Source of the DNA: Endothia cerciana
Lineage: Eukaryota > Ascomycota > Sordariomycetes > Diaporthales > Cryphonectriaceae
DNA length: 64,000 nt
Reading direction: 5' to 3'
NCBI GenBank assembly: GCA_026119935.1
Contig: JALRMH010000003.1
Span: 434,001-498,000 of the forward strand
In this document: positions 46,071 to 57,833 of the stretch, piece by piece
Numbering within the stretch: the first letter of the stretch is position 1
Layout: each line of letters begins with the position of its first letter
Made by a program: the position numbers and the translations under genes
Notes under the pieces: model-generated
Told to the model about the DNA's origin: nothing
The model's input: only the letters and a program-made list of their open reading frames with translations
Databases searched by the model: none

Positions 46071-47577
46071 GGTGGGCAGACCCCTTGCTCGCACAGAGGC
46101 GTTGATAGAGGCCTGACCATAAGAAGCAAGGACAGGACAGGACAGGACAGACGAACAGATCGAGCCGGAGGAAAGCAGGCGAGGACAGAGACAGGCGACC
46201 CAAGGAACTGGAATCCGTACAAGTCAGATTATAGTGGCCAAAGCAATAATAGATGCCACCCGGCGAGCCTGCGGCTTGTGCCCTGACGTTCCGTAATGGC
46301 AGGGTTCAGGTATCGACCAGCTCTGGTCAATGCGAGCCGTGTTGGCGCTAAGCCCCCGGGGGAAAAGGCCCGGGCGGTGAGGAGGGGCAGAACGCTAGAT
46401 GAGAAGAGCTGGTGGTCCGTCCCCACCCAGGCAAGCACGAATCCCAATAGGCAGGCAGGCATTGGCCTTCTCTTCTCTCTCGAACACACACTTTGAGCCC
46501 TCTCTCACTTTACCCACCTCTCCAGGTCTAGGCTCTCCCAACCGATGTAATTGGGGAGCTGGACCAGGCAATTCAGTCTCGACAGCGGGATCGGGTGATG
46601 CTCTAGCCGGTCCGCAGTTGTCTGAGGTGTAGTTGAATACGTCCGTCCGTCAGGAGCCGGTCCGGACAACTACACTTCATTTGGTTGATTGATAGACCGT
46701 CGTCCACAAGCAGCCCCAAGGCCTCTTTCCTCAAAGACCTGTACTAGTCCATCAGGGTTTCATGCGATATACTACTCTCCTTGCCCGGGTTAACTCGTTA
46801 TTACCACCTCCATCCCGGTCAGCCTGGCTCGTCTCGGGTCCTCCATTCTTCTTCCTCTTACTACCATCAACTTTTCGATATTCGACCACAGCCATCCTCC
46901 ATACTCGTGGCCCATATACTGATCTAAGGTGTGTATCTACTCATACTGTCCTTTCTATACCGTGCGGTTTTCCCCAGCCCCCTTGTCTTTCTCGTTTCCT
47001 GGCAGGCTCGTCAATGATGTTCAATGGTAAAAGGTCGGACTGTCAATTGGCCTTCTGGTTCTGTTGTTGCTTCTGCCCATCGTCTCCAACCCCATCCAAC
47101 CCCCCCCCTCCCAACAATCACTTGCAGCTCGGCTGTTGTTGTGCCATCCGCTGCCACTGCCAGGGCAACACATCACGTCGCTATCCTCCTTTGCCTGGCT
47201 GCAGAGCGCGAGGCCCCCCCCCCCCCCCGCTCTGTCGCCTGCGCGCAAGTGCATTGGATTGTATGGAACATCAATCCGTGTAACGTGCCGCTTACCGGAG
47301 CCCAACCTTGAACCGCTTCCATGAGGCAGGGCCAAAGGCTGCGGCATACAATACACCACCACACACACAACCATTCCTCAGCAGACCTTGGCTTGCACGG
47401 GTCTGGTTTCCTCTGGGCACCACCAGCAACGAAGCCGCTGCAGCTCGCACAGGGTGACGACTCCCTTAAGAGACTGAAAAGATCTGAGACGCCTGCCTGG
47501 TCACTCCATGCGTGATGAGATGCGTGTTGCTCTCTGCACCTACCGACGTCGCGGCCAAGCTCTGCTAACTCGACGCC
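46071..47577. other. Divergent spacer, SCY1-like gene to PHD gene
   Basis: It holds the promoters of two divergent genes. A GGACA/ACAGG pentanucleotide repeat lies at 46126-46150 and C-runs occur near 47100 and 47214-47228. No gene is supported; the antisense ORFs are low-complexity. Confidence 0.55.
46126..46150. repeat. GGACA pentanucleotide repeat
   Basis: About five tandem units lie about 55 bases upstream of the SCY1-like start codon. Confidence 0.85.
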
Positions 47578-49659
47578 ATGACCGCACAGCTCAGGCCCGG
47601 TCTGGACCCGCCCGAGGGCCCGAGATGCGCCATCTGCGCTCGCCCTGAGCAGCTGAACAAGACTCTCGTCCCATGCAGTCGCTGCAGCAGGAATTACCAC
47701 CCGTCGTGCCATCGGCCGTTACCGCGAGACCCGTAAGTAGAAGCTACCTGCGGGGCCGAGCCACGAGGTGCCTATCCAGACATGCCTCCTAGACAACATT
47801 GAAGTAGCCCTCACGCGTCGGAGCGTAAGCGCCCGACCCCACCACACACACACGCTCGACTCTATTACCACCATACCAGTATCACTCCTCTCAACATACT
47901 CACCATCCCAAAGGGCATCCTTATCCGGCCCCCTTGTCGATTTTCTCCCATACGCGCTGCCCATGACCTTCATGTCTCATCATGCACAAGCGACCAGCTG
48001 ACATATCCTAGCTTCACCTGCTCGTTGTGCCGCAATCGCGATTCGGCCAAGAGGGCAAAAAACCTGCCACGTAATGATGGGATTGCAGCAGAGGCCTCAA
48101 CTCAAAACCCAGCCGTCTTCCCTAACTGCCTCGCGAATATGTTCTCATCTGGTAGCAACACGGACAATCCGTTCCTGTTATCATCTGGTAGCAACTTGGG
48201 CAATCCGTTCCTGCTATCAGACAATGAAGACGATAGCTACTGGGCGAGGGCGAAATGCCGCGTCCCAAATTGCGACCGGGACGCAACCAAGGGCAACGTC
48301 GCATGCTCGCATCACCTGAAGGCAATATCCCCGGAGTCGGCAAAGAATTCGGACAGGCCATCTCCTCAGCGTCCTTTGCAAAGCAACGGCGCTCGACGTT
48401 CACCCGACCCCAATTCCCCTCCCAGCCGGAAGACCCTGGAAGCTAAGGCAACCGCCAGGAAAACAGCCGCCAAGAGGCGTCCAGTTGACCATCTCGACCG
48501 GGCCTTCAACCATCGCGGATCTACGGAAAGCCGCTTCACAAATGGTCATACGCTGGAGATTACATCGTTACAGAGACCTGTCGACCCGCCTTTGCAGTCA
48601 CTAGAGGGCCCTGTTAAGAAAAAGCAACGGACAATCTCGCCGACAATCGATGCTCATCATGACTTCAACCACCCGCCATCCGCTTCGCCTCTTGCCCCGC
48701 CAAGGGCATTCGCCTATGAGAAGCAGAATGGGGGCTTGAGCGCTGTGCCTGGTCGATTGCCGAGATTGCACGACGATCTGGACCCTTTCGCGTCTACAGT
48801 TGCGAAAGCTCAAGAGAAGCCACCGACTGCTCCGTCTTCATACAATGATTATCTCAAAGTTCCTCTCAGCAGTGTGGTCTCCGGTATCCGGACGGACTTT
48901 TCAAGGGTGAATGAAGGATCAACTGGCATTGCGAGCCGGGGCAGTTATGACGGGGCCAGCCCCAAAAATGTTTCCAAGAACGCAATTGCCGAGAGAGCAC
49001 AGCCGCTGAAGGCACCTCCTGTTGAGCCAAACACCGCCGAAGTGGACTCCGCCAGGACAACCCCTACCAAGACGAAAACTAGCCAGGGCGAAAAGATCCC
49101 TGCCTCCCCGTTGCCAGAACCCCAGCCTGTTGCACACACACCGCCTTTAGAGAGGCAACGGCGTCGCCTAGCGGAAGAGAGAGACACGTCGATTTTAGAT
49201 GCTTATATATACGGACAGCAAGGCTCCTCTCAACTCCCTCCACCAGAGATCGAGAGGCGGCGCGTCCAGCCAGAGCCTCCGGAGCAAGGAAATGTTTGGT
49301 TCGGCCATATAGATCCCCGAACTCATCGAAGCAGGCCGCACTCGGAGGCATGGTACCTACAAAAAGAGGAAGAGATCAAAGCACGCGGAGGAAGAAAGGC
49401 GAATTTCGGCAAGGCAGCGAAGAGGATGAAACAACAACGAGCGCAAGAGGGCCCTGAGGATTGCGAGGGCAGCCTGTCAGACCGCGTCCGCAACAATGAG
49501 GACTGGGTCAGCGCACTCCGCTGGTTTCACTCTCAGAATAGCGGGAGCGAGCAGCCCGCTGCCCCAGCAACTCCTGTAAGAAACAAGCGGCAGTACATTA
49601 GACGGAGACCGCTCCCGCAAGGGCCGTCCGACAGAAAAGCTTCTGCTCAAGATCCATAG
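47578..49659 (+). CDS. PHD-finger protein
   Basis: Two exons (47578-47732, 48012-49659) around a 279-base intron (GTAAGT...TAG), long for this genome, encode 600 residues. The splice rebuilds a PHD finger at about residues 16-62: CAIC, then CSRCSRNYHPSCH, then FTCSLC after the junction, giving the Cys4-His-Cys3 order. PHD fingers usually read histone H3 tails or act as structural zinc modules. A second Cys/His cluster follows (CRVPNCDRDATKGNVACSHH, about residues 130-150). Between them is a near-perfect tandem repeat of SSGSN-x2-NPFLLS. The rest is long, charged and disordered, with a KR-rich C-terminus. I do not recognise an orthologue; a chromatin role is inferred from the finger only. The start at 47578 is favoured because the finger would be cut in half by starting at a later ATG. 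Confidence 0.8.
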
Positions 49660-50170
49660 CATGGACAGCTCGGTATGGATGCCAAGGCACGGATCGAGGA
49701 CATCGAACATGTTCTTGCACTACTGGAGACAGACGAGCTTGCTCAATGATGCAGCATGGGCAGCAGGACCAGAAACAGTCAGAGCAATCGGGCGATCTGT
49801 CAAAGGTTTTTTTTTTTTTTGGTTTTTTTTTTTTGGAAGAAGACCTACAGACGACTGATTCGGCAGCCGATGAGTCTCCATGACGGGGTCCACGGCACTT
49901 CAAGCGCTGAAAGCGCTACTGGCATGGGCGAGAAGCTCTCAAAATTAAGGGAGAAGGCAATCTTAACTGCGGCGAGTGGCTATAGGCACTTAGGACAATA
50001 ATGGGGTCGTTTGCTAGCCCGACATCAATAACACGTATTTTAATTATATATTTCCAAGCTCTGGAGACTGCTCATAACGAGTTGTATTATTCGCTACCCA
50101 TAGAAAAGCTCCCTATCAATTATGGAATTGGTAAATTCATCAAGCCATTAAGCCATTTGGACACAGCCTT

Positions 50171-50185
50171 AGGTTAGGGTTAGGG
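50171..50185 (+). repeat. Short telomere-like TTAGGG repeat
   Basis: About two and a half units matching the fungal telomere repeat are internal to the window. It is too short to prove an old chromosome end. Confidence 0.7.
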
Positions 50186-50550
50186 CGAACAGCCTTGTCT
50201 AAGTCGCAAGGCTTAGGAACAAGACTGCCACCAGTTCAGAGCAACCCTTTGAACAACCGGGACGGAGAACATGTCCAAAGAACGGACTCGAGTATCACCC
50301 GTACCTCTATTAATCTCTTGACGCGGGCACACTCCCCCAGCCACGAACAGCCGCGACAGCAATGGCGTCGCACGGCCATGACATCATCCCAGCGCTAGGC
50401 CCAAGTTCGTGCCGAGGTTCGATGTCTTCCAGTGAGCCTAGTGGCTAATGTTATACATACTGCTCATTTGGAACCACGTCCTTGTTTTTGGTCTTCTTCA
50501 AGCTCAAGCCTTATCAGGTCCTCACAAACTAGCCTCGAGGCTCATGTAGC

Positions 50551-50626
50551 TTCTTCTTCTTCTTCTTCTTCTTCTTCTTCTTCTTCTTCTTCTTCTTCTT
50601 CTTCTTCTTTCTTCTTTCTTCTTTCT
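50551..50626. repeat. TTC trinucleotide tract grading into TTTC
   Basis: About 19 perfect TTC units followed by TTTC units form a pure pyrimidine strand that could adopt triplex DNA. Confidence 0.95.
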
Positions 50627-50754
50627 CTACATACGACACTTCGTCGATCATCATCCCAGGTATTGGTCGCGACTGAGGCGGGCGGACAGCTTAGCAGCCG
50701 TTCGGAGGACAGGAAACAGAGAAGGGGGGATAAGGTTTCAGAAGGCCATACACA

Positions 50755-50801
50755 CTTACATACATTACATACATACTTACATACATACATACATACATAC
50801 T
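50755..50801. repeat. ACAT tetranucleotide repeat, imperfect
   Basis: About ten units of TACA with a few interruptions, in the spacer between converging genes. Confidence 0.85.
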
Positions 50802-51406
50802 AGGTACCAAGTCAGTTCCTTTGCAACGCGTGGCCTTTTTTTTTTTTTTTTTTCTTCCGAGCAGCAGCGACTCATGTCCTTGCAAGAAACCGGCTTTGAG
50901 GGGCCATGGCCTCGGGAGGCAGATAATCAGATAGATAACTCGAGCCCAGAGTATAGGAACGTTGGACCGCTGATAGTCGTGCTATCATGCACGTGCCACG
51001 AGATTCTCTCTGCGAGATAAAACAGCATCGTCCATCAGTCGGCGTGACAAACGCCACCTGGCCTTGCTAATCATGATTGAGGCCCTCGTACCATACAAGA
51101 ACCTCAAGACAGGATACTTCAGATCGGTCTGACAAGGCTGGGCTTGTTTGATCTGCCAGGGCGATCGAGATTTCTTCTACGGTGTCTCAGATCTCCTTGG
51201 GAATTGAATTGACCAACGCCGAGCTTTTTTCTTTCTTTCTTCAAAACTCCTATGATTACGCCTGCCTTCCATCTTACACACCTTAGGCCGGCCGAGTCCC
51301 AGATGGATCAGATAGCAACCAGCCCCTCGACAAGTTTTCCTTTCCTTTCCTTTCCTTTTCTTTTGTTCCTGACGCTTTTGCCCTTCCCGATTTTTGCATA
51401 TCCCTC

Positions 51407-53937
51407 TCATACTCCCTTCGCCAGCAGGTTCAGTGCGCTCCCCGCAAGGATAAAGCCCGCCTGGTCCCGGCTGACCGCGTGTTTGACGGGCACCTCGAAC
51501 TCCTCCCCGCCCCCGTTCTTCCTCACCCGCAGCCGCACCTCGCCCCGGCCCTCGTCCCGCAGCATCCCGTACAGCCCCACCGTGTCGACCTCGTCCAGCG
51601 CGTCGATCCTGTCGTAGTCCGCCTCGTCGGCGAAGGTCAGCGGGACGACGCCCTGCTTCTTGAGGTTCGTCTCGTGGATGCGCGCGAAGCTCTTGCAGAC
51701 GATGATGCGCGCGCCGAGGTACCGCGGCTGCAGGGCGGCGTGCTCCCGGGCCGAGCCCTCGCCGTAGTTGTGCTCCGCCACGACGAGCCACGGCCGGCCG
51801 GCCTCCTTCCACTTGCGCATGAGGTCCGGGATCGTGCCCCGCGACCCGTCGAGGTCGTACGCGGCGTTGACCTCGCCCGTCGCGGCGTTCACGGCCGTGT
51901 TGAGCGTGTTGGTCGCGATGTTGGGCAGGTGGCCCTTGTACTTGAGCCAGGGCCCCGCGGCCGAGATGGTGTCGGTCGTGCACTTCCCCTTGACCTTGAC
52001 GAGCACGCGGAGGCCGGTGAGGTCGGACTGCGGGAAGGGGTCGAACGGGTCCAGCAGCGCGAGGCGCTGGGAGTCGGGAGAGATGACGACCTGGACGCCG
52101 GGGTCGGGCTCCTGGCTCGCGACCTTGAAAGCCTCGTTGCCGATCTCGAATGGCCTCCTGGGGTCCTCCACGCCCTTGGGCGCGGGGAAGCGGAAGTCCT
52201 TCCCGTCGGGCGTCTGCAAGGTATCCGTCATGGGGTTGAACGTCGTCGACCCGGCAAAGGCCATGGCGGTCACGATCTCGGGGCTGGCGAGGAAGTTCAT
52301 CGTGTCGAGGTTGCCATCGTTGCGGCCGCGGAAGTTGCGGTTGTAGGAGGTGAAGATGGCGTTCGGCGTCCCCTTCTCGACGCCATCGCGCCGCTTCCAC
52401 TGCCCGATGCACGGACCGCACGCGTTGGAGAGCACGATGCCGCCCGCCTCGGTAAAGGTGTCGAGGACCCCGTCGCGCTCGAGGGTTGCGCGGATCTGCT
52501 CGCTGCCGGGCGTGACGTAGAAGTCCGTGGCTGGTTTGAGCCCCGCAGCCTCCGCGGCTTTTACTATGCTTTCCACGCGTGTCATGTCTTCGTATGAGCT
52601 GTTTGTGCAGCTCCCTATCAACCCTGCCGAGACCTTTTGTGGCCAGTTCTCCTCCTGCACCGTCTTCTTGAACTCCGACAAGGGTGTTGACAGGTCCGGT
52701 GTGTGTGGTCCGTTGATATGTGGTTCGAGCTCCGAGAGGTTGATCTCGATCAGCTGGTCGTATTCTGCGCCCTCGTCCGCCTTGAACCTGAAGTATGCGT
52801 CGTCCGAATTCCCAACGCCTGGGAAGCGCTGGAAGACCTTTGCAGCACTCGCCAGGTCCCCCCTCCTCGTAGCCTCCAGGTATCTCGCTGAAGCCTCCGT
52901 ATATGGGAAAATCGACGTCGTCGCGCCCACTTCCGCGCCCTGCGAATGTCACGATTAGCCCCTGGTATACCCTGACAGACTCCGTGGGTTCCACAAACCA
53001 TGTTGCAAATAGTCGCCATGCCAGTGAGGCTCAGAGTCTCGACACCGGGTCCCGCGTACTCGATAACGAAACCGGTGCCCCCCCTCACCGTCAGCTTCCC
53101 AGCCAGGTGCAGGATCACGTCCTTCGGCGCGACCCAGTCGTTCAGCCTGCCCGTCAGCCTCACGCCCAGCACCTTGGGCGCCTTCAGCTCCCACGGCGCG
53201 CCCACGAGCGCCTCCACGGCGTCCGCGCCGCCGACGCCGATGGCGATCGTGCACAGGCCGCCCGCGTTCGGCGTGTGGCTGTCGGTGCCCAGCATCATGA
53301 GCCCCGGGCGCGCGTAGTTCTCCAGCACGGTCTGGTGGATGATGCCCGCGCCGGGGGGCCAGAAGTCGACCCCGTACTTCTTGCCGGCGCTCTCGAGGAA
53401 GTCGAACACCTCCCGGTTGGCGCTCAGCCCTTCCTCCAGGTCCCTTTCCGCGCCGCGCTCGCCGACGATCAGGTGGTCGCAGTGGATGGAGGCCGGGATC
53501 GCGGTCCGCGGCAGGTCGCAGGCCATGAACTGCAGCAGGGCCATCTGTGCAGAGGCATCCTGCATGTTGACGCGGTCGGGCTTGAGCTGCAGGTTCGCGC
53601 GGCCCCGGATGTCGCGCCCGCCGTTGGTGTTGGAGAGGAGGTTCTCCTCGGGCCGGTCGAGGTGGGAGTAGAGGATCTTCTCGGCGAGGGTGAGGCGCTG
53701 GGCACCGAGCACCCGGCGGACCTCGGCGTACTTCGCGTAGAGGGTCTCGTAGGTCGGCGGTAGCGCTGGGCCCGTCGAGAGGCGGCGGGTGCTGCATGGG
53801 AGGCGGCGGAGCTGGAGGGCGCTCTATCATACGGCGGTCAGTCTTTGGGGGGGGGGGGAGGGGGGTCGAAAGGGTTTTTGGCCTTTGCTTACCCTCGCCA
53901 GCGCCGCCGAGCTTCTCGCGACATCAATTGGCCTCAT
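51407..53937 (-). CDS. ACO2: Mitochondrial aconitase, Aco2 type
   Basis: Three exons, in transcription order 53937-53893, 53823-52999 and 52939-51407, encode 800 residues. Exon 1 and the start of exon 2 give a basic, acid-free presequence (MRPIDVARSSAALARSALQL, then RRLPCSTRRLST), a clear mitochondrial targeting signal. The catalytic parts are intact: LKPDRVNMQDASAQMALLQF, TDSHTPNAGG, the iron-sulfur cysteines in IGSCTNSSYED and NACGPCIGQWK, and the swivel-domain motif GEGSAREHAALQPR. Aconitases interconvert citrate and isocitrate. The IRGRANLQLKPDRV form is closer to the second fungal aconitase (yeast Aco2, linked to homocitrate dehydration in lysine synthesis) than to the main TCA enzyme. 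That subgrouping is from memory and moderate. The introns are 69 and 59 bases; the second has a GTTTGT donor. It is convergent with the PHD gene. Confidence 0.9.
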
Positions 53938-55158
53938 CTTGGGCAAGGACGCATCGGTTAGGCGGGAGGGGCCCTTCAGACGCCGCGGACTTGAGCAAGC
54001 AAAATCAAATGTGTCTCCCAAGAAATGTCAAGAGTCAAGCGAAATCTGGGGCCGATTGCGGAGCCGTGGCCCACCCGCAGTTTAGGGCAGGGATAAGTCT
54101 CTGCCAATCACCAAGTGAGCCATTGTCAGCTCGGGTTCAGACTCCAGAGCATCTAGCCAGTTCGGACGGACTTGAATTCCAAGATGGTTCCAAGATGGTT
54201 CCAAGATGGTTCCAAGAAAAGAAGGGATAACCTCAGAGATGATATTCGGCCCCGCTCTACCCAGTACACTTCCAGTAATCCTTCTTCACGTCGGAGTTTA
54301 GACCTGTGAACCGACCCCATCACAAACACAACGCTCATGAAATCCGGCTGCGTCAACTTCATCCTGGATCGCGAACTGCTTGGAAATCATACCGGAAGCC
54401 GTGTTATGATGGCCAGAGGCTCTGGAGTAGAATAAGGCCATTTATTATATCTGGACACTGTGGCGTATCGCGAGCTGTCTTCCAGTGCTTCCGCTCCTTC
54501 AAGGTCAATGCAACAGTCGTGTAGTCGCTCAAAGTAACGCTGCCCGTGAGGTTTTGTGTGGTCTCGAAACCGAGATGACGGCCATCTTTGCAGAACCCAG
54601 CGAGGTCATACGGCTCAAGTCTCCTCCCCCTTGTATAATTTTCATCTTCCGAAGATGTACCCGCAATCGTTGAGTTCACCGTGACCTACGTAAGTTTGAT
54701 GGCCCATTCAACCACACGAAGAGAAGGTATAGAATAATCGTCACATCAAGACCAAGAACGATCTTGCTCATGTAGTGGAAATAACGAAATGTCATATCGA
54801 GTTTGCTAACCCTGTCCCTGCACCACTAGGTCAAAAAGGACACCTGGTTCGTGATCGCCTGTTGGTAGAGTTGAAGAGAGCTTCCTGCTCAGAAGTTTCG
54901 CCTAATGTAATGGACAAACCTTTGCCCGCCGATTTCCATCCATAGACTGATCAACGTGGTCAGAACTGTGCCAGCCTAGCAGATAAGACCATCGCATAAA
55001 ACAGAGGACGTTCGGCCGCATAACTCCCTAGATCCTCCGTTGCAGAATGTAAAAAGCCATTGTCATTCCTCAACGCCGACACCCCGATAACTGTGCTCGG
55101 CAATTACCGCAGCAGAGAAGCTCTGTAAAGGGAAGGTGGCGCGAAATCAGACAGCTGT
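53938..55158. other. Intergenic, aconitase to FHA gene
   Basis: It holds the aconitase promoter and the FHA-gene 3' UTR. An 11-base direct repeat lies at 54181-54213. Short ORFs are not supported. Confidence 0.55.
54181..54213. repeat. 11-base tandem repeat (AAGATGGTTCC) x3
   Basis: Three perfect copies plus a partial one lie about 250 bases upstream of the aconitase start codon. Confidence 0.9.
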
Positions 55159-57833
55159 TCAGACAAACGTGGGGGCAGTGTAAATGAGCGATGTCAGAAC
55201 CATGGCACCGACTGTAGCACCACCAAGTGCGGCATATCCCACCCGTTCGGCAATCTTCTTCATCCTCTTCGTCGGCCTCACTTCCGGGTTGGCCGTCTCC
55301 CCTGGCGTCGTGGGAGGGGAAGGAAGAGACGGTTGGGCAAGACTTGGGAGAGGCGATGGTAGGGTGGGAAGCGGCGCGGCGCCAGACGGGGTAACGGGTC
55401 CCTCGTTGCCCTGGTCGTGGTTGATCGCGGCCGCCAAATTGTATCGAGCCCAGGCGATCTCGGGCTCACTGACTTCAGATATCTCCGCCGCCTTCCGCTT
55501 TCCCTTCTTATCTTGTGCATTTGCGTTATCTTCCTTCTTCGTGCCGAAATCCTCATGGGTGGTGTTTTCGTCTCCGTGAGGCAGATTCTTAGGGCTTGGA
55601 AGAGTGGGGCTAACTTCTTGTCTGGGAACGATCGGAACAGCATCGCTAGCCTGATTGTTCCTCCGCTGTTTCAGCTGTTGTAGTTCGTACGCAGATGCAG
55701 GCTCAAAGTCGAATGGATCGTAATCAACCCAGGATGCAGCGGCACGTCGTTGCTTCACCGCGGAAACTTCATCACACACCTCTTCAATGCCTGGCCACGC
55801 TTGAGCCGAATCATCGACCGCATGATCTTGTCGGGATGATTGATGAGTAGGAATGGGTTCCGCCTGGCAGCCGTCATCACCTGCGGCCTTGTCGTTACAG
55901 GCTGTCTCGCGGTTGGGGGTGGGTAGTCGGGCCTCGTTCAGTTTCTCGTGAGCCTGCACCACCTTAAGGCCGTGATCATCGGAGCCAGGGGAGACATCTT
56001 GTGGGCCACGCCCGTACGACCTCGAACAATCCGCATGAGCCACAGGGGGGGGAGACCGAGATGACGAATCTTGATCCGTGATGCGGGCGATAGTCAGCTT
56101 GTTCTGCTCTCTGGCTTCGAAGAAGTCTGGCTTTCCGCTCTTCTGGCCCATAGTCACAGCTGAGACGCGCTGATCAGGTTCGTCCGCCCATTCATTTTCA
56201 ACGAGGTGTGGGGGTTCCTGAGGCAGGGATCCTTGGAGGCCGTTGCTGACGCGGTGTTCACCCGCACCCGCACGACGCGAGTCGTGGTGGAGAACCGCAT
56301 CCGACAGGCTCGGTAGCCTGGGGACAGCGTGCCACAGGTCCTCGTCCTGCGTGACCATCGGCATCGGGACACCGCTGAAAAGGTCAGACCGTGGGATGGA
56401 GGCCCACTGCCTGGGCGGGAAAACAATGTTGAGGGGCGGAAGACGACGGGCCACAGGATCAGTGGCCTGTACATATGATGAAGTGTAGAGCGAGAATGCC
56501 TCCCGAGGCTCTTCCGGATGCTCAGACAAGCGCTCCATGTCGGCCGTCCCCATGGCATTAGTGTCTTCTGAGTCTGTATCATATACGAAGAGGCCCTCTT
56601 CATCGTCCTCATCGTCCTCTGAAAGGGATGAGTGGTGCTCAGAGTCCTCGCTCATGACCTCGTCTGCCGAATCTGATGAAATACTATTCCAAGACGGCGA
56701 AGGGGAACCAGCACCATGAGTGGCACTGTGAGGGGTGCTGCTGAGATCGAGGGACTCGACTGAGCTCTCAGCCAAAGAGCTGATGTCATCATCGTCTGAC
56801 ATGCGGACCGACTCTTCATCGAGGTCCGAGCAGATTCCATGAGTGGATTCGAAATCATCCGGCTCAGAGACGAGGTCAATAACCCCATCGATCTGAGGGG
56901 TCGATACCAGACGGGGTGCGAAAGGCAGCATGTGCCCTGAACTCTTCCCGAGGCTATCAACGACGGGATCTTTGCTGGAGCCGGGAAGCGGATCATCAAT
57001 AGACTCGTCCAAAGGCTCGTTATCATCGGTCGAGCAGTCGTCAGGGACTGTGAAGACGCGGTTGGGAGAGGTGGTAGGCCTATGACTTGGAGCGGAGTGA
57101 GCACAGATGAACGTGCATGACAGGCAGAGGGCAACTTACGCTTCTCGGAATTCCAGCCGTTCCACCCTCACAGTAGCAGGCTGGAAGGTCCGCTCGTTGC
57201 GATACACAGGCACGCCAAAGATTAACTCATCGTCAACCCGGAGTGGCATCTCGGACTGCAGCTTAGCAGCATTCAAGTAAGTGCCGTGCATTGAGTCCGA
57301 GTCACAGATAGTCACAGCCTGCTAGTGCGTTAATAAACCAAACCACGTCACAGACATGTGAGAACAGCTTGCCTTGTTGGGGATGTCGGCCTTGATCTCG
57401 GCGTGATGCCGACTCATGACAGCGGAGTCGAACCAACCGTTGGTGACGGCAGACTGGATGTCGAGGGCGGGGCGGTTGCTAGATCGGCCAACCTCTACGG
57501 AAGGACGGGATTTGGTGAGGACGATTCGTCTCTCCGGGAGCGAGATGTCGTCGGGAGCCACGACCGAAAGGCTGATGAGGACTGGGACGAGAAGCAAAAT
57601 CAACGTCAGCAACCGTGGTCTGTAAGTTGTGGGTGGAAAGCAAAAGGTAGAGAGAGACCTGAAGCCGAACTCCGGCAAACGCAGAAAGGTGGGCAAACAA
57701 GGCAACCATGGCTGCGGGGAGGGCTACACAGCTGGCTTGGCGGGATACGCCCAGATGGTAGTGGATTGGACCGGGCTGAACTAATGGGGAGCTGCTCACC
57801 TGATTCCTCCTCGTCTGACCCTGGGTGATTCAT
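55159..57833 (-). CDS. FHA-domain protein with C-terminal membrane anchor
   Basis: Four exons, in transcription order 57833-57800, 57581-57373, 57318-57140 and 57085-55159, encode 782 residues. After a short acidic N-terminus (MNHPGSDEEES) comes an FHA domain at about residues 12-130, with VEVGRSS, GWFDSAVMSRHHAEI, CDSDSMHGTYLNAAKL and LRVDDELIFGVPVYR: the Arg, Ser/Arg-His and Gly-Thr-x-Leu phosphothreonine-binding positions are all there. A long Ser/Asp/Glu-rich disordered middle follows. Near the end is a basic patch (RPTKRMKKIAERVG), then AALGGATVGAMVLTSLIY, one hydrophobic segment with only four residues after it, so a tail anchor. FHA tail-anchored proteins such as Far10/Vps64 and SLMAP act in STRIPAK-type complexes, but this protein lacks their obvious long coiled coil, so the link is only a suggestion. 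Intron 2 uses a GC donor. Confidence 0.82.

Larger units (their letters stand above)
49660..51406. other. Convergent spacer rich in simple repeats
   Basis: It lies between two converging genes. It holds T-runs (49807-49833 and 50837-50853), a telomere-like TTAGGG stretch (50171-50185), a long TTC tract (50551-50626) and an ACAT/TACA tract (50755-50801). No gene is seen. Confidence 0.65.

Noticed and set aside
51479..52597. 372-codon plus-strand open frame antisense to the aconitase
   Set aside because: It is an antisense shadow; the aconitase motifs, splice sites and codon use are on the minus strand.
51177..52994. 605-codon open frame on the minus strand overlapping the aconitase
   Set aside because: It is a second-frame shadow of the GC-rich aconitase exon, with Arg/Gly/Pro-rich content and no family motif.
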